Shown here: in pieces, positions 62,674-64,000 of the stretch
Numbering within the stretch: the first letter of the stretch is position 1
Layout of the letters: each line of letters starts with the position of its first letter
DNA from: Gammaproteobacteria bacterium
GTDB lineage: Bacteria; Pseudomonadota; Gammaproteobacteria; Pseudomonadales; Cellvibrionaceae
NCBI GenBank assembly: GCA_021151835.1
Contig: JAGKWO010000003.1
Span: 183,185-247,184 of the forward strand
Length of the DNA: 64,000 nucleotides
Reading direction: 5' to 3'
Position numbers and translations under genes: made by a program
Notes under the pieces: generated by a model
Database searches by the model: none
Told to the model about the DNA's origin: nothing
The model's input: the letters and a program-made list of their open reading frames with translations, nothing else

Positions 62674-63972
62674 TTATGCGGAAAACGGATGGCGTAAAAC
62701 AATTGTTTCAATCCGGTCCGGGCCAGTAGAGATGATATCAATTGGCGCCTTGATCAACTCTTCAAGGCGGCGGATGTAGGCTCGGGCATTCGCAGGCAAG
62801 TCGTCCAGCGATTGGGCACCGACAGTTGATTCACTCCAACCCGGCACCTCTTCATAGACAGGCTTTAGCCCCGCCCAGCCTTCAGCATCGTAAGGCATAT
62901 TGGCGATGGGATTGCCTTTGGAATCCTGATAACCAATACAAATTTTGACCGTTTCCAGACCATCCAGCACATCAAGCTTTGTCAGACAAATTCCGGTAAC
63001 ACTGTTGATACGATTGGCATGGCGCACAGCAACAGCATCAAACCATCCGCAACGACGCTTACGGCCAGTAGTAGCGCCAAACTCATGCCCCTTTTTACCC
63101 AGGTATTCGCCAATCTCACAACCCAGTTCCGTCGGGAATGGACCAGAACCTACACGGGTCGTGTAAGCCTTGGTAATACCCAGAACATAGTCGAGATACA
63201 AAGGGCCAAAGCCGGAACCTGTGGCAGTACCGCCAGCGGTAGTATTCGATGAGGTTACATAAGGATAGGTGCCATGATCGATATCCAATAACGATCCTTG
63301 CGCACCTTCAAACAGAATGCTTTCGCCTTGCTCACGCGCGGTGTGCAGCAGCTCGGTCACATCAGCCATCATCGGCAGAAGCTGCTCTGCCCATAACTTG
63401 CAATCAGCAAATACCTTATCGAAGCTAACTTCATCCACTTTGAAATAATTGCTTAATACAAAGTTATGGTAAGCAAGAATTTCTTTCAGTTTTACAGCAA
63501 AGGTTTCCAGATCGGCAAGATCGCCCAGGCGCAAGCCGCGGCGAGCTACTTTATCCTCATAAGCCGGGCCGATACCGCGACCGGTAGTACCAATTTTGGC
63601 ATCGCCACGCGCAAGTTCGCGCGCCTGATCCAAGGCAACGTGATAAGGCAAAATTAGTGGGCACGCCGGGGACAAACGCAGACGGCTGCGTACGGGCACA
63701 CCGGTTTCTTCCAACCCTGCAATTTCCTTCAGTAATGCTTCAGGTGAGAGCACAACGCCATTGCCGATCAAGCAGGTGACGCCATCACGCAAAATACCGG
63801 AGGGAATCAGGTGAAGTACGGTTTTTTTACCGTCAATCACCAGGGTATGACCCGCATTGTGACCGCCTTGGAAGCGAGTCACGAGGGAGACCTGATCCGT
63901 CAACAAATCAACAATCTTGCCCTTGCCTTCATCACCCCATTGGGTGCCCAATACCACAACGTTCTTGCCCAT
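62674..63972 (-). CDS. purA: Adenylosuccinate synthetase
   Basis: 432 residues, the standard length. It makes adenylosuccinate from IMP, aspartate and GTP in AMP synthesis. Marks: VVLGTQWGDEGKGKIVDLLTD (P-loop and catalytic Asp), RFQGGHNAGHTLVIDGKK (catalytic His), GTTGRGIGPAYEDKVARRGLR, LFEGAQGSLLDIDHGTYPYVTSSNT, GVGSGPFPTEL-like (VGSGPFPTELG) and GATTGRKRRCGWFDAVAVRHA. Start ATG at 63972. The only core housekeeping gene in the window. Upstream neighbours lie outside it. Confidence 0.98.
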   Translation of the reverse strand: MGKNVVVLGTQWGDEGKGKIVDLLTDQVSLVTRFQGGHNAGHTLVIDGKKTVLHLIPSGILRDGVTCLIGNGVVLSPEALLKEIAGLEETGVPVRSRLRLSPACPLILPYHVALDQARELARGDAKIGTTGRGIGPAYEDKVARRGLRLGDLADLETFAVKLKEILAYHNFVLSNYFKVDEVSFDKVFADCKLWAEQLLPMMADVTELLHTAREQGESILFEGAQGSLLDIDHGTYPYVTSSNTTAGGTATGSGFGPLYLDYVLGITKAYTTRVGSGPFPTELGCEIGEYLGKKGHEFGATTGRKRRCGWFDAVAVRHANRINSVTGICLTKLDVLDGLETVKICIGYQDSKGNPIANMPYDAEGWAGLKPVYEEVPGWSESTVGAQSLDDLPANARAYIRRLEELIKAPIDIISTGPDRIETIVLRHPFSA

Positions 63973-64000
63973 GACTGGTTTAACTCTCTGTGCTAGATAA

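Overview
The window looks like chromosomal DNA of a polysaccharide-degrading gammaproteobacterium of the Cellvibrio type. Evidence: lipoproteins and glycosidases with poly-serine linkers, several very large TonB-dependent receptors, a xylanase with the CBM15-GH10 architecture known from Cellvibrio Xyn10C, and a full xylan/xylose utilisation locus. No rRNA, tRNA, CRISPR array or complete insertion sequence was recognised.

Layout. 1-4.9 kb: a TonB receptor (3' end outside the window) diverges from an SLC45/GPH-type sugar MFS transporter, with LacI-family-like palindromes between them; an ECF42-type sigma factor follows the transporter. 5-13.8 kb: small housekeeping and accessory genes (GFA, Nudix, GNATs, SnoaL-like, KefC-type antiporter, polysaccharide deacetylase, a decayed GFA copy, and a DUF1428/VOC/DGPF/GyrI-like group that includes the usual partner of ECF42 sigma factors). 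13.8-19.1 kb: a 734-residue FtsZ/tubulin-superfamily protein with its own terminator, next to two divergent L,D-transpeptidases. 19.3-25.5 kb: a DUF1080 protein, a 1086-residue cytochrome c/beta-propeller dehydrogenase-like protein and a BtuB-like receptor. 25.5-32.4 kb: GNAT, an unrecognised ORF, a poly-Ser lipoprotein, arylamine N-acetyltransferase, EamA exporter and S41 protease.

32.5-51.7 kb is the xylan locus: GH3, xylose isomerase, xylulokinase, Nudix-type regulator, sugar/H+ symporter, acyltransferase, Xyn10C, GH43, GH115 (interrupted by an amber codon inside a 42-bp perfect palindrome), ManD and a second GH43. The set would cut glucuronoxylan into xylo-oligosaccharides and side chains, import xylose, isomerise and phosphorylate it, and pass glucuronate-derived mannonate to KDG. 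The end of the locus is scarred by a MITE-like inverted repeat and the 3' remnant of another GH43 gene.

51.8-53.2 kb holds a truncated Rhs tip whose toxin-like C-terminus is frameshifted in a run of six G, overlapped by a likely membrane immunity gene. 53.3-62.2 kb has a stand-alone Exop_C-like secreted protein and a TonB receptor with three tryptophan-halogenase-family genes, one of which has lost its FAD and catalytic motifs. purA closes the window.

Most attractive for follow-up: the tubulin-like protein, the receptor/halogenase trio with its degenerate member, the palindrome-associated amber codon in GH115, and the slippage-broken Rhs tip with its neighbour.
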